Below are positions 30,216-41,600 of a stretch of 64,000 bases of DNA, piece after piece. The notes under the pieces were generated by a model. It did not search any database. It worked only from the letters and a program-made list of their open reading frames with translations, and had not been told where the DNA came from. Each line of letters starts with the position of its first letter. Within the stretch, counting starts at the first letter, position 1. Location of the stretch: positions 1,526,001 through 1,590,000 of the forward strand of contig JAUIMM010000601.1 of the NCBI GenBank assembly GCA_031769625.1, written 5' to 3'. The translations under genes were made by a program, and so were the position numbers. Source of the stretch: Taudactylus pleione. Lineage: Eukaryota; Chordata; Amphibia; Anura; Myobatrachidae.

Positions 30216-31138
30216 CAGTGGCATAACTAGGGCAGGGTGAGCGGGGCACGTGCCCTGGGCGCAGTGGTACCGGCAGCGTGGGGGGGCGCCACCGACCATG
30301 GTACTGGCCCATCCTAGTTAGACAGTGTAGTGCTGACTGCAGTGAGTGCCCTCAGCACTACACATTTACACATCACCGGCGCTAGGCTTTCCAGCGCCGG
30401 TCCTGTGCTGCACAGCCGAGCCCCTTCCCTCCCCCAGAGTGCTTGCCCAATAGCTCCAGGAGGAGGGTGGCAGGCGGGCTCAGGCTGTGCTAACACACAC
30501 ATCGACGCCAGCGCTGGTGGTGACATGTATGTTAATAAGCAGCCAATAAGAGTCAGACAGACCTTAGAGTCAGATACACCTTAACAAAGATGTCGGAGGA
30601 TCTCTCTGCCAAACCACCCCGATTGTCCCAGCCATCTGTTGCTGCACAAGGACACACAGACTTACCGCTACTAATACAACTAATACTAATACAACATCTG
30701 CTGCGGTCTGCCACCCCGTTTTCATCACACCGGAGCTCTCTGCCAGCCCAGCCGCACAGACGCCAAATCAGCTCCCTCACCTAGGTTGAGCTGACAGGTA
30801 GGCATATTTGATATCTAAACTGCACCACCAATATGCTTGTTGCCTGATCCAAGGAGAACAATTACTCGTTACCACACTCTCCCTGGTACCATTCAGATCG
30901 GCTGATTTATGGATTTTTAACCAATACACCATGCAACATTGTTGCTCACCAAAGCTGCCACATGGAGATCCAGGCTCCCTTTCAATAGGTCAGAGCCCTA
31001 TATAGTGACACTGTGATCCAGACTATTTCTATCCATCACAGGCAACTTTGGCTCTCAGCGCTTACCATCCACCATTCAGGAAACTTGCTCCATCATTCAT
31101 TTCCTACGGCTGACAAGTATATAATGTCTCCGAACTAA

Positions 31139-31680
31139 GGGCCTGATTCAGACCTGCTTGCGAGCGCTATGCGCTCACAAGCAGGTCGATGGTGGCCCAA
31201 TGCACATGCGCACGACGGAGCCGGCTCCATTGTGCGCATGCGCAAGACCCAGATAGTGACAGGCAAACAGTCACTCTGGTTCTCGTACCAAAGGGGGCGT
31301 GCTGTCGATGTTGAGTGACAGCATGTCCCCCTTTGGTGGGCGGGCCGGGGGCGAAGCTGCCCAGACGCAGGCGTTCCCATGGGAACGCCTATTGTCTGGG
31401 GCCTACCCCACTGACATCACAGTGGGAGTGTTTTCAGCCCTGTTTGAGCAGAAAGCACTCTTGGGCTAGCAGCAATGAGACCCTACCACAAGGGTCTTGT
31501 CGCAAGCCCGATGGTCGCGATGGTCTTGACCATCGCAACCATCATCATGGCCGCTCGCTATAGCTGTGGGTGGTCACCCACAGCTATGCGAGAGGCCAGG
31601 AGGCCGTTCTGCAAAACCAGAGGGCCGGCCCTGATTCAGAGCGAGTGCTCTATCAGAGCGTCCGGCTCTGAATCAGGCCC
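31139..31680 (+). mobile_element. Hairpin-chain element, copy in hAT (542 bp)
   Basis: Ends GGGCCTGATTCAG and CTGAATCAGGCCC, with TAA on both sides (31136-31138, 31681-31683). Same orientation as 28390. Two modules differ from that copy: AGACCCAGATAGTGAC..GTCACTCTGGTTCT at 31245-31286 in place of the GAGCGAAGG hairpin, and ATGAGACCCTACCACAAGGG..GTCTTGTCGCAAGC in place of the GCGGATGAG hairpin. Remaining modules match. Confidence 0.9.
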
Positions 31681-32217
31681 TAATTTGGTTATTTATCCAT
31701 CATCAATTATTATTGTTCAGAGGACATTGTCTGTGTGGGTCCCAGGATAACCTACTCATTTTATCATTGTTATATTGTCAATATATTTTTTTGTGTGCAA
31801 TTAAGGGCAAATGTGTTTTTATTTGCTTTTACAAATCATATACCATTTAAAATAAAAACTTTTTATTCTGACAAACCTTGTTACATTGTATATACCCCCT
31901 GATAAACCAGCTGCTTTTTCATTACAGACTCTCATTGGCTGCTGCTGCTGCACACACTCTGCCAGCGCTGGCGGCGGTGTGTGTGTTAAACAGCAGCCAA
32001 TGAGAGTCAGAAAGACTCTCACTGACTGCTGCAGTCGCAGCGCCCACTGCAAGAGCTGGCTTCCTTCCGGCTCCTGCAGTGGGTAATGGGAGAGACATCA
32101 TGACGCCTCTCCCATAATGCAGAGCATGCCAGCCCGGGAGGACTGACATGCGGACAGAAGCGGGCGCTTGAGCATGGATTCAGGTAAGTATTTTTCTTTT
32201 ATTTATTGTTTAATTTC

Positions 32218-33180
32218 AGTGTGTATTTATCGGGGGGCACTTATACTGGGGGCACTGCATTGGGGGGGCTATTACTAAGGAGGGGACTACTACTGGGGGC
32301 ACTGCTTCGGGGGGGACCACTATTGGGGACTACTACATGGGGGATACTTGGGGGATACTACTGGGGGCACTGCATTGGGGAGACCACTATTGGGGACTAC
32401 TACAGGGGGCACTGCATCAAGGGGACTCCTATGGGGGCACTATATAAAGGGCACTGTATAGGGGGGACTACTACTGGGTGCACTGCATTGGGGGTGACCA
32501 CTACTGGGGGGGACCATTGCTTGGTACTACTACTGAGGGGGATCACTACTGGGGGGGACTACTACTGGGGGCACTGCATCAAGGGGGACTCCTACTGGGG
32601 CACTATATTAGGGGCTTACTACTGGGGGGACCACTTCAGGGGGCACTGAAAAGGGAGAACCACTACAGGGGGCACTGCATAGGGGGGATAATTACTGGGG
32701 GCCTGCATAAGCGGGACATCTACTGGGGGCACTGTATAAAGGGCACTACTGGGGGCCTGCATAAGGGCGGAATCACTCCTGGGGACACTGTATAATGGGC
32801 ACTGCATATGGGGGATCACTACTGGGGGGCTGCATATGGGAGATCACTACTGGGGGTACTTTATAAGGGGAACTAATGGCGGGCTGCATAAGGGGGACTA
32901 CTACAGGGGGAACTGTGTAAGGGGCACTGCATATGGGGGATCACTACTGGGGGCCTGTATAAGGGGAACTAATTGGGGGCTGCATTAGGGGGACCACTAC
33001 TGGAGGTACTGTATAAGGGGCACTACTGTGGACCTACATAAGAGGGACCACTACTGGAGGCATTGTATACTGGGGGTACTATATAAGGGGTACTGCTGGT
33101 GGCCTGCACAAGGGGGGTCACTACTAGGGGCACTGCATAGGGGGGACTGTATAAGGGGCACTGCATTAAGGTGCAAATGG
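32218..33180 (+). repeat. G-run short-period array
   Basis: Irregular units near 18-40 bp on ACTACTGGGGGCACTGCAT, giving dozens of runs of four to six G on the plus strand. It is the complement-strand counterpart of the arrays at 3838 and 25250. Confidence 0.9.
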
Positions 33181-33334
33181 AAAGAAATGTTCCCAGTGAG
33201 ACAAAAGGGTGTGTGTAATGTTGACACGCCCCATTTTTCAGTGGTCATGCCCCTTGTGACCACTCCAATATTTTGCATATTGGGCTCCATTTTAAAATTT
33301 GCCCTGGGCTCCAAATACCCTAGTTACGCCACTG

Positions 33335-33490
33335 TGTGTGTGTGTCAGTGTTTACTAGAGATGGTGTGTGTGTGTGTGTGTGTGTGTGTGTTTACTAGAG
33401 ATGGTGTGTGTGTGTGTGTTTACTAGAGATGTTGTGTGTGTGTGTGTTTACTAGAGATGGTGTGTGTGTGTTTCTAGAGATGGTGTAGGC
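33335..33490. repeat. Minisatellite, right part
   Basis: Continuation of the GTGTGTTTACTAGAGATGGT array beyond the hAT, about five units. Confidence 0.9.
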
Positions 33491-33948
33491 TCACAAATGA
33501 AAATATATTCTAGCTTTGTAATAGCCACTGATTTTATAAAACTGATGTAATTCTTACATTTTCCATTGAGTGTAAAGTCGCAGTATAATCAAGCAAAATG
33601 CAGATATATGCAAAGTGATGAGAAACCTGCCAGAATCAATGACAATATTTTGCAAGTCACTGTACCATTTTTTTAATGATGAAAATAGAACTCAGTAGAT
33701 GTTATAGGCCTTCAGTTGGAAAGTTACTAAAATTACACCTGAAATACTTTTTAATGAAATGTAAAGTGTCCACTCCATTATGTTTGAGAAAGGGGCAGAG
33801 TAATTTACATAGTATTTAAACCCAGCCACACTTTGAGAAAGACCTTCGGTTGACATACATCAGTGTGACTGGGAAAACACTGCTGCCACTAATGACCTTA
33901 AGGAGGAATGCCAAGTTCAAATGGTGAGGTGATTTGTACCCAGTCTGT
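33491..33948. other. Unassigned spacer
   Basis: No gene or repeat recognised. Confidence 0.4.
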
Positions 33949-34100
33949 CAGGGCCAGATTAAGGGAAGGGTGACAGGGGCAGTCGTTCCAGGGTCCCACA
34001 CAGAGCTAATTTGGTGCCCTAGGCAAAATTTTGACTGGTGCCCCTAGCAGATAACCCCACCACCAAATTTATTGTTTAAATGCGGATGACAAAAATAACA
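33949..34100. mobile_element. hAT left-end fragment
   Basis: CAGGGCCAGATTAAGGG, then GTGCCCTAGGCAAAATTTTG, is the left end of a 'CAGGGCCGGATTAAGG' hAT. No right end is found before the TA microsatellite. Confidence 0.6.
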
Positions 34101-34105
34101 CATTG

Positions 34106-34113
34106 GTTTATAA

Positions 34114-34147
<34 letters not shown>

Positions 34148-34155
34148 ATATATAT
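34106..34155. repeat. (TA)n microsatellite
   Basis: About 25 TA units with one interruption. Confidence 0.9.
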
Positions 34156-34159
34156 AAAG

Positions 34160-34290
34160 GAAATAATCAGCGGCACTAGGAGTCTTAGAGAAAATTTTGC
34201 TTTAATGTGACACTAAATATCACATGACCAATGTTTCGGGGCTCACAGGCCCCTTTGTCAAGGTTAAAACCATTGTGGTGGTGAATAGAG
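34160..34290. mobile_element. Probable PLE terminal-repeat piece
   Basis: The ATGTTTCGGGG then CCCCTTTGTCAAGG pattern, 25 bases apart, is typical of the terminal repeats of Penelope-like elements and related fragments. It is short and isolated, so a tentative call. Confidence 0.4.
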
Positions 34291-34430
34291 GACAAAATAT
34301 GAAAATTCTGTCAATGTCCCAATATTTACGGACCTGACTGTATATATATACAATCACAGATGGCTTGGCACTCCCAATAACACACAAAAAGTATCTGCTG
34401 CCGATGCCCTCACAGATTCCCAGAATACAA

Positions 34431-34625
34431 ATAGCCAAGGTGCAGCACTCGCGGTATAGCTTCAATAAATAAACGATGCGTGACGTTTAGTGTTCAACGT
34501 TTCAGTTCTTTACTGAACTTTTATCAAGATCTTGATAAAAGTTCAGTAAAGAACTGAAATGTTGAACACTAAACGTCACGCATCGTTTATTTATTGAAGC
34601 TATGCCGCGAGTGCCGCACCTTGGC

Positions 34626-34628
<3 letters not shown>
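34431..34628. repeat. Near-perfect 198-bp palindrome (no spacer)
   Basis: Two 99-bp arms meet at ATCAAGATCTTGAT, with the centre between 34529 and 34530. I count only about three mismatches. The arm contains AACGTTTCAGTTCTTTACTG then CTTTTATCAAG, the PLE terminal-repeat pattern, so this looks like two such repeats joined head to head. Confidence 0.85.

Positions 34629-34662
<34 letters not shown>
34629..34662. repeat. (TA)n(CA)n microsatellite
   Basis: TATATA run followed by about eight CA units. Confidence 0.85.
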
Positions 34663-34665
<3 letters not shown>

Positions 34666-35070
34666 TCACCACCCCCTCTCCTCTCATAGTCAGACGCAGC
34701 AATCGCTTGGCTGCCTCCTTTGTTTTAAATTATGCTGGCGCAGCACAGCTAAATTTGATGATGCTGTTGTTACTTGCCTTGCCCCTTTTTCACAATGGCT
34801 GGGCCTCTAAGATTGAGGCAGAGCCGTGAGTTGTTACTCACGGCTCTACTCCGCAAAGGCCCATGGGAGGAATGGCAGTGGCAAGGCAAGTGCAGCATGC
34901 CCTCCAGTGGCTATCTTGTCTCCTCCTGTAGACAGAATGAGCTTCTGTGCAGTAGCTCATTCTGGCTAAGAGTGGGTGCGGTTCACAGTCGCATGACCGG
35001 CCGGGGCATCCACTGCGCTCCCCGATCAGAGAGCTCTGATCATGGCAGCATGCTGGGAGAGAGGGACTTG
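34663..35070. other. Unassigned GC-rich region
   Basis: It contains small palindromes such as AGCCGTGAG..CTCACGGCT (34822-34845) and GAGAGCTCTGATC-type sequence near 35030. No gene seen. Confidence 0.4.
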
Positions 35071-35250
35071 CAGTGGCAAATGCAGGATTTATAAGGGGGG
35101 GTTTCCATACACCCACACGCACACACACACACACATATATATTTATTCTATGTATATAAGCATTCACATATATGCATACACACAATTAATAAGCATGATA
35201 CACACACACACACAAACCCACCCACACACAAAAGCACACTTACATACTCA
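35071..35250. repeat. Repeat R, copy 1 (hAT-like left end plus CA/TA tract)
   Basis: CAGTGGCAAATGCAGGATTT then AAGGGGGGGTTTCCATAC looks like a hAT left end. It is followed by a CA run, ATATATTTATTCTATG and CCCACCCACACACAAAAGC. The same string occurs at 37482-37574 and 63845-64000, where the giant hAT splits it. Confidence 0.7.
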
Positions 35251-35379
35251 CATGAGCACTTACACATGGCATGCGTGCAATCATACATACATACACACAC
35301 AAGATTACTTACACACAGCATACATATATACATACTTACAATCAGCAAACATACAAATCTACACACAGCATATACATAC

Positions 35380-35383
35380 ACCG

Positions 35384-35437
<54 letters not shown>

Positions 35438-35478
35438 CACATATACAGCATACATACACACAACATATACACACACAT

Positions 35479-35514
<36 letters not shown>

Positions 35515-35557
35515 CACACATATACAGCATACATACACACAGCATATACACACACAG

Positions 35558-35589
<32 letters not shown>

Positions 35590-35690
35590 CACACATATAT
35601 AGCATACATGCACACAGCATATACAACACAGGATAGATATATACACATATACAGCATACATACACACAGCATATACACACACAGAGGATG

Positions 35691-35742
<52 letters not shown>

Positions 35743-35831
35743 CACACATATTCAGCATACATACACACAGCATATACACACACAGGATAGATAGATAGAT
35801 AGATAGATACAGACAGCGTATACACACACAT

Positions 35832-35891
<60 letters not shown>

Positions 35892-35903
35892 CACACAGCA
35901 TAT

Positions 35904-35934
<31 letters not shown>

Positions 35935-35954
35935 CAGCATATACACACACAGGA

Positions 35955-36001
<47 letters not shown>

Positions 36002-36023
36002 CACACAGCATATACACACACAG

Positions 36024-36088
<65 letters not shown>

Positions 36089-36295
36089 GTAGACACATGT
36101 ACAGCATACATACACACAGCCTATGCACACACAGGATATATACACACATATACAGCATACATACACACAGCATATACACACATGGGATAGATAGATAGGT
36201 AGACACATGTACAGCATACATACACACAGCCTATGCACACACAGGATATATACACACATATACAGCATACATACACACAGCATATACACACACGC

Positions 36296-36343
<48 letters not shown>

Positions 36344-36361
36344 CAGCATATACACACACAG

Positions 36362-36393
<32 letters not shown>

Positions 36394-36419
36394 TATACAC
36401 ACAGCATATACACACACAG

Positions 36420-36475
<56 letters not shown>

Positions 36476-36497
36476 CACACAGCATATACACACACAG

Positions 36498-36565
<68 letters not shown>

Positions 36566-36587
36566 CACACAGCATATACACACACAG

Positions 36588-36627
<40 letters not shown>

Positions 36628-36647
36628 CACACAGCATATACACACAC

Positions 36648-36695
<48 letters not shown>

Positions 36696-36787
36696 CAAAT
36701 GTACAGCATATATACACACAGCCTATGCACACACAGGATATATACACACATATACAGCATACATACACACTGCATATCAACACACAG

Positions 36788-36831
<44 letters not shown>

Positions 36832-36985
36832 CACACATGTACAGCATACATACACACAGCATATACACACACAGAATAGATAGATACACACATATACAGC
36901 ATATTGTACATACACACAGCATATATACCCAACTGGATCGATACACGCATATACACACAGGATAGATACACACATGTACAGCATA
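35380..36985. repeat. Compound (GATA)n microsatellite with spacer units
   Basis: Some fifteen to twenty GATA/TAGA runs, each 5-20 units, alternate with ACACAGCATATACACACACA-type spacers (with longer forms containing CATATACAGCATACATACAC). Very long open frames on the minus strand that read (YLSI)n are repeat artefacts. Confidence 0.95.
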
Positions 36986-37481
36986 CATATACAGAGAGTA
37001 CAATTTGTCCAGAGCTGAAAAGAAATATTTTACTGTTACAGGGAGAGCTCCAGGGAGTCTGCGTGAAGGTACCTGATAAAGGGAGCGTGGGTGTGGTGGT
37101 CAGTGTAGAAGTGTAGAGGGCCATTAGATATCAATGAGAGGACTCACACCCCAGGGTCAGCCCGACTTCGGCAGACAGAGGACCCGGAGGAAGAGCCATA
37201 TGATTACAACGGTGGTTAGCAGGAGATCCCGGACTCCCAGAACTTTAGCAGCCAAAGCCACAGAAGAGCCAGAGGGAGGCAGCACTGCAGTGACCACTGG
37301 ACACAGCAGAGGCAGAGTGCGGCACCTTAAGGTATGTTGTATTCGGTAGGGCAGCTCAGGTGGGTGGTCTGAGCCACTGGAGGAGGCAGGATCATGTTGC
37401 CAGCATGGAACCAATCAGAGGCAGGCAGCAGTTCAAGACGGGAGAGTAGAGCTGGCCTTCCACTGTCTGTGGAGCTGCGAC
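36986..37481. other. Unassigned GC-rich stretch
   Basis: Unique-looking sequence of mixed composition with short open frames and an AAGGTATGTTG donor-like site. No family recognised. Probably the interior of the element that ends in repeat R. Confidence 0.35.
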
Positions 37482-37518
37482 AGCTCCAAATGCAGGATTT
37501 TTAAGGGGGGGTTTCCAT

Positions 37519-37574
<56 letters not shown>
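37482..37574. repeat. Repeat R, copy 2, left half, with (CA)n
   Basis: AAATGCAGGATTTTTAAGGG then GTTTCCATACACAC matches 35075-35120. The right half of this copy is found at 63845-64000, beyond the giant hAT. Confidence 0.8.
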
Positions 37575-38385
37575 TAGAGGTGTGCACCGGCCACTTTTCG
37601 TGTTTTGTGTTTTGGTTTTGGATCTGGATCTTTCTTCGTGTTTTGGATCTGGATTGGTTTTGCCAAAACTACCCTTCCGTGTTTTGGGTTCTGGGTTTTG
37701 TGTTTTGGATCTGTATTTTTTTGAAAAAAAGCATAAAAACAGCTAAAATCACAGAATTTGTGGGTTTTTCTGCTCCTATGCTATTATTAACCTCAATAAC
37801 CTTAATTTCCACTCATTTCTAGTCTATTCTGAACACCTCACACCTCACAATAGTGTTTTTATGTCCAAAAGGTTGCACGGAGGTAGCTGGATGACTATGC
37901 TAAGAGATACGAGTGGGCGGCACAAACACGTGGTCCATCTAGGAGTGGCACTGCAGTGGCAGACAGGATGGCAGTTTGAAAAACTAGGCCCCAAACTATA
38001 CATAATGCAAAGAAAAAAAAGAGGTGCAAGATGGAATTGTCCTTGGGCCCTCCCACCCACCCTTATGTTGTATAAACAGGACATGCACTCTTTTACAAAC
38101 CAAACATTTCAGCGCCAGGGTCTGCCACACGACTGTGGCTGAAATGATTGGTTCGTTTGGGCCCCCACAAAACAAGCTGGCAATTAATCTGTCCCTGCAC
38201 AAACTGGCTCTACGGAGGCAAGATGTCGTCCTCATCCTCCTCATCCACCGATTCCTCTCCCTCTTCAGTGTTGTGTACATCCTCATCCTCACAGAGTATT
38301 AATTCGTCCCCGCTGGAATCCACAACCACAGGTCCCTCTGTACGTTCTGGAGGCTGGTCTCCCTGGAAGAGTTGATAATTCATTT

Positions 38386-38640
38386 TATGAACATCATCTT
38401 CTCCACATTTTGTGGAAGCAACCTCTTACGCCTTTCGCTGACAAGGTTCCCGGCTGCACTAAACACTCTTTCGGAGTACACACTGCAGGGGGGGGCAACT
38501 CAGGTAAAATAGAGCCAGTTTGTACAGGGACCTCCAAATTGCTTCTTTTTCCTGCCAGTACAGGTACGGACTGTCTGACATGCCTACTTGGATGCTGTCA
38601 CTGATGTAATCCTTTAACAGACAGATGCAGGCTTGTCGCT
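38386..38640 (-). pseudogene. hAT transposase C-terminus (hATC dimerisation region)
   Basis: The minus-strand reading SDSPYLYWQEKEAIWRSLYK, LALFYLSCPP, then YSERVFSAAGNLVSERRKRL and LPQNVEKMMFIK is the classic C-terminal dimerisation domain of hAT transposases. A run of eight C (38488-38495 as G on the plus strand) shifts the frame between SCPP and YSERVF; one base fewer would keep it open, so this is a homopolymer frameshift. Upstream it continues as KQQRQACICLLKDYISDSIQ directly into the first satellite monomer. The rest of the enzyme lies 22.7 kb away at 61.3-61.7 kb. Confidence 0.9.
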
Positions 38641-41600
38641 GCTGCTTTGAGGATGCAAGTGCGGCTACAGCCCACACAATTCTCAAAGACAGAAAAAAAA
38701 AGAAGAATATTTTTATTGTTTGTGGAGCGCACTTTGAGGGTTACACCACCCTTTAACAGACAGACGCACGCTTGTCGCTGCTGCTTTGAGGATGCAAGTG
38801 CGGCTACAGCCCACACAATTCACAAAGACAGAAAAAAGAAGAAGAATATTTTTATTGTTTGTGTAGCACACTTTGAGGGTGTCACCACCCTTTAACAGAC
38901 AGACACATGCTTGTCGCTGCTGCTTTGAGGATGCAAGTGCAGCTACAGCCCACACAGTTCACAAAGACAGAAAAAAAAAGAAGAGTATTTTTATTGTTTG
39001 TGTAGCACACTTTGAGGGTGTCACCACCCTTTAACAGACAGAAGCACGCTTGTCGCTGCTGCTTTGAGGATGCAAGTGCGGCTATAGCCCACACAATTCA
39101 CAAAGACAGAAAAAAGAAGAAGAATATTTTTATTGTTTGTGTAGCACATTTTGAGGGTCTCACCACCCTTTAACAGACAGACGCACGCTTGTCGCTGCTG
39201 CTTTGAGGATGCAAGTGCGGCTACAGCCCACACAAGTCACAAACACATTAAAAAAAGTAGATTTTTATTTTTTGGAGCACTTTGAGAGTTACACTACCCT
39301 TTAACAGACAGACGCAGGCTTGTCGCTGCTGCTTTGAGGATGCAAGTGCGGCTACAGCCCACACAATTCACAAAGACAGAAAAAAGAAGAAGAATATTTT
39401 TATTGTTTGTGTAGCACACTTTGAGGGTGTCACCACCCTTTAACAGACAGACACACGCTTGTCGCTGCTGCTTTGAGGATGCAAGTGCAGCTACAGCCCA
39501 CACAATTCACAAAGACAGAAAAAAAAAGAAGAATATTTTTATTGTTTGTGTAGCACACTTTGAGGGTGTCACCACCCTTTAACAGACAGACGCACGCTTG
39601 TCGCTGCTGCTTTGAGGATGCAAGTGCGGCTACAGCCCACACAATTCACAAAGACAGAAAAAAAAGAACAATATTTTTAGTTTGTTTAGCACACTTTGAG
39701 GGTGTCACCACCCTTTAACAGACAGATGCATGCTTGTCGCTGCTGTTTAAGGATGCAGGTGCGGCTACAGCCCAAACATTTCACAAAGACAGAAAAAAAA
39801 AGAACAATATTTTTATTGTTTGTGTAGCACACTTTGAGGGTGTCACCACCCTTTAACAGACAGATGCACGCTTGTCGCTGCTGCTTTAAGGATGCAGGTG
39901 CAGCTACAGCCCACACATTTCACAAAGACAGAAACAAAAAGAAGAATATTTTTATTGTTTGTGGAGCGCACTTTGAGGATATCACTACCCTTTAACAGAC
40001 AGACGCACGCTTGTCGCTGCTGCTTTGAGGATGCAAGTGCGGCTACAGCCCACACAATTCACAAAGACAGAAAAAAGAAGAATATTTTTATTGTTTGTGT
40101 AGCACACTTTGAGGGTGTCACCACCCTTTAACAGACAGACGCACGCTTGTCGCTGCTGCTTTGAGGATGCAAGTGCGGCTACAGCCCACACAATTCACAA
40201 AGACAGAAAAAAAAAGAAGAATATTTTTATTGTTTGTGTAGCACACATTGAGGGTGTCACCACCCTTTAACAGACAGACGCACGCTTGTCACTGCTACTT
40301 TAAGGATGCAGGAACGGCTACAGCCCACACATTTCACAAAGACAGAAAAAAAAAGAACAATATTTTTATTGTTTGTGTAGCACACTTTGAGGGTGTCACC
40401 GCCCTTTAACAGACAGGTGCACGCTTGTCACTGCTGCTTTAAGGATGCAGGTGCGGCTACAGCCCACACATTTCACAAAGACAGAAAAAAAAAGATTAAT
40501 ATTTTTATTGTTTGTGTAGCACACTTTGAGGGTGTCACCACCCTTTAACAGACAGACGCATGGTTGTCGCTGCTGCTTTAAGGATGCAAGTGTGGCTACA
40601 GCCCACACAAGTCACAAACACATTAAAAAAAATAGATTTTTATTTTTTGGAGCACTTTGAGAGTTACAACACCCTTTAACAGACAGACGCACGCTTGTCG
40701 CTGCTGCTTTGAGGATGCAAGTGCGGCTACAGCCCACACAATTCACAAAGACAGAAAAAAGAAGAAGAATATTTTTATTGTTTGTGTAGCACACTTTGAG
40801 GGTGACACCACCCATTAACAGACAGACACACACTTGTCGCTGCTGCTTTGAGAATGCAAGTGCAGCTACAGCCCACACATTTCACAAAGACAGAAAAAAA
40901 AAGAAGAATATTTTTATTGTTTGTGTAGCACACTTTGAGGGTGTCACCACCCTTTAACAGACAGACGCACGCTTGTCGCTGCTGCTTTGAGGATGCAAGT
41001 GCGGCTACTGCCCACACAATTCACAAAGACAGAAAAAAGAAGAATATTTTTATTGTTTGTGTAGCACACTTTGAGGGTGTCACCACCCTTTAATAGACAG
41101 ACGCACACTTGTCGCTGCTGCTTTGAGGATGCAAGTGCGGCTACAGCCCACACAATTCACAAAGACAGAAAAAAAAAGAACAATATTTTTATTGTTTGTG
41201 TAGCACACTTTGAGGGTGTCACCACCCTTTAACAGACAGACGCACGCTTGTCGCTGCTGCTTTAAGGATGCAGGAGCGGCTACAGCCCACACATTTCACA
41301 AAGACAGAAAAAAAAGAACAATATTTTTATTGTTTGTTTAGCACACTTTGAGGGTGTCACCACCCTTTAACAGACAGGTGCACGCTTGTCACTGCTGCTT
41401 TAAGGATGCAGGTGCGGCTACAGCCCACACATTTCACAAAGACAGAAAAAAAAAGAAGAATATTTTTATTGTTTGTGTAGCACACTTTGAGGGTGTCACC
41501 ACCCTTTAACAGACAGACGCATGGTTGTCGCTGCTGCTTTAAGGATGCAAGTGCGGCTACAGCCCACACAAGTTACAAACACATAAAAAAAAATAGATTT

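Larger units (their letters stand above)
30216..33334. mobile_element. 3.1-kb hAT inserted in a minisatellite
   Basis: Ends CAGTGGCATAACTAGGG and CCCTAGTTACGCCACTG are inverted copies of a common vertebrate hAT terminus. Flanks GGTGTGTG and TGTGTGTG agree with an 8-bp duplication, although the target is itself repetitive. It contains a hairpin-chain element (31139-31680), the AGCAGCCAATGAGAGTC region (31925-32010) shared with the hAT at 25189, and a 0.95-kb G-run array. No transposase domain recognised, so non-autonomous. Confidence 0.85.

Noticed and set aside
35148..36984. Open frames up to 433 codons on the minus strand reading YLSIYLSI
   Set aside because: Direct translation of the GATA/TAGA microsatellite; no domain and no promoter, so not genes.
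36990..37480. Possible host exon with splice donor (AAGGTATGTTG)
   Set aside because: No extended open frame with recognisable domain and no matching acceptor; more likely the interior of a repeat.
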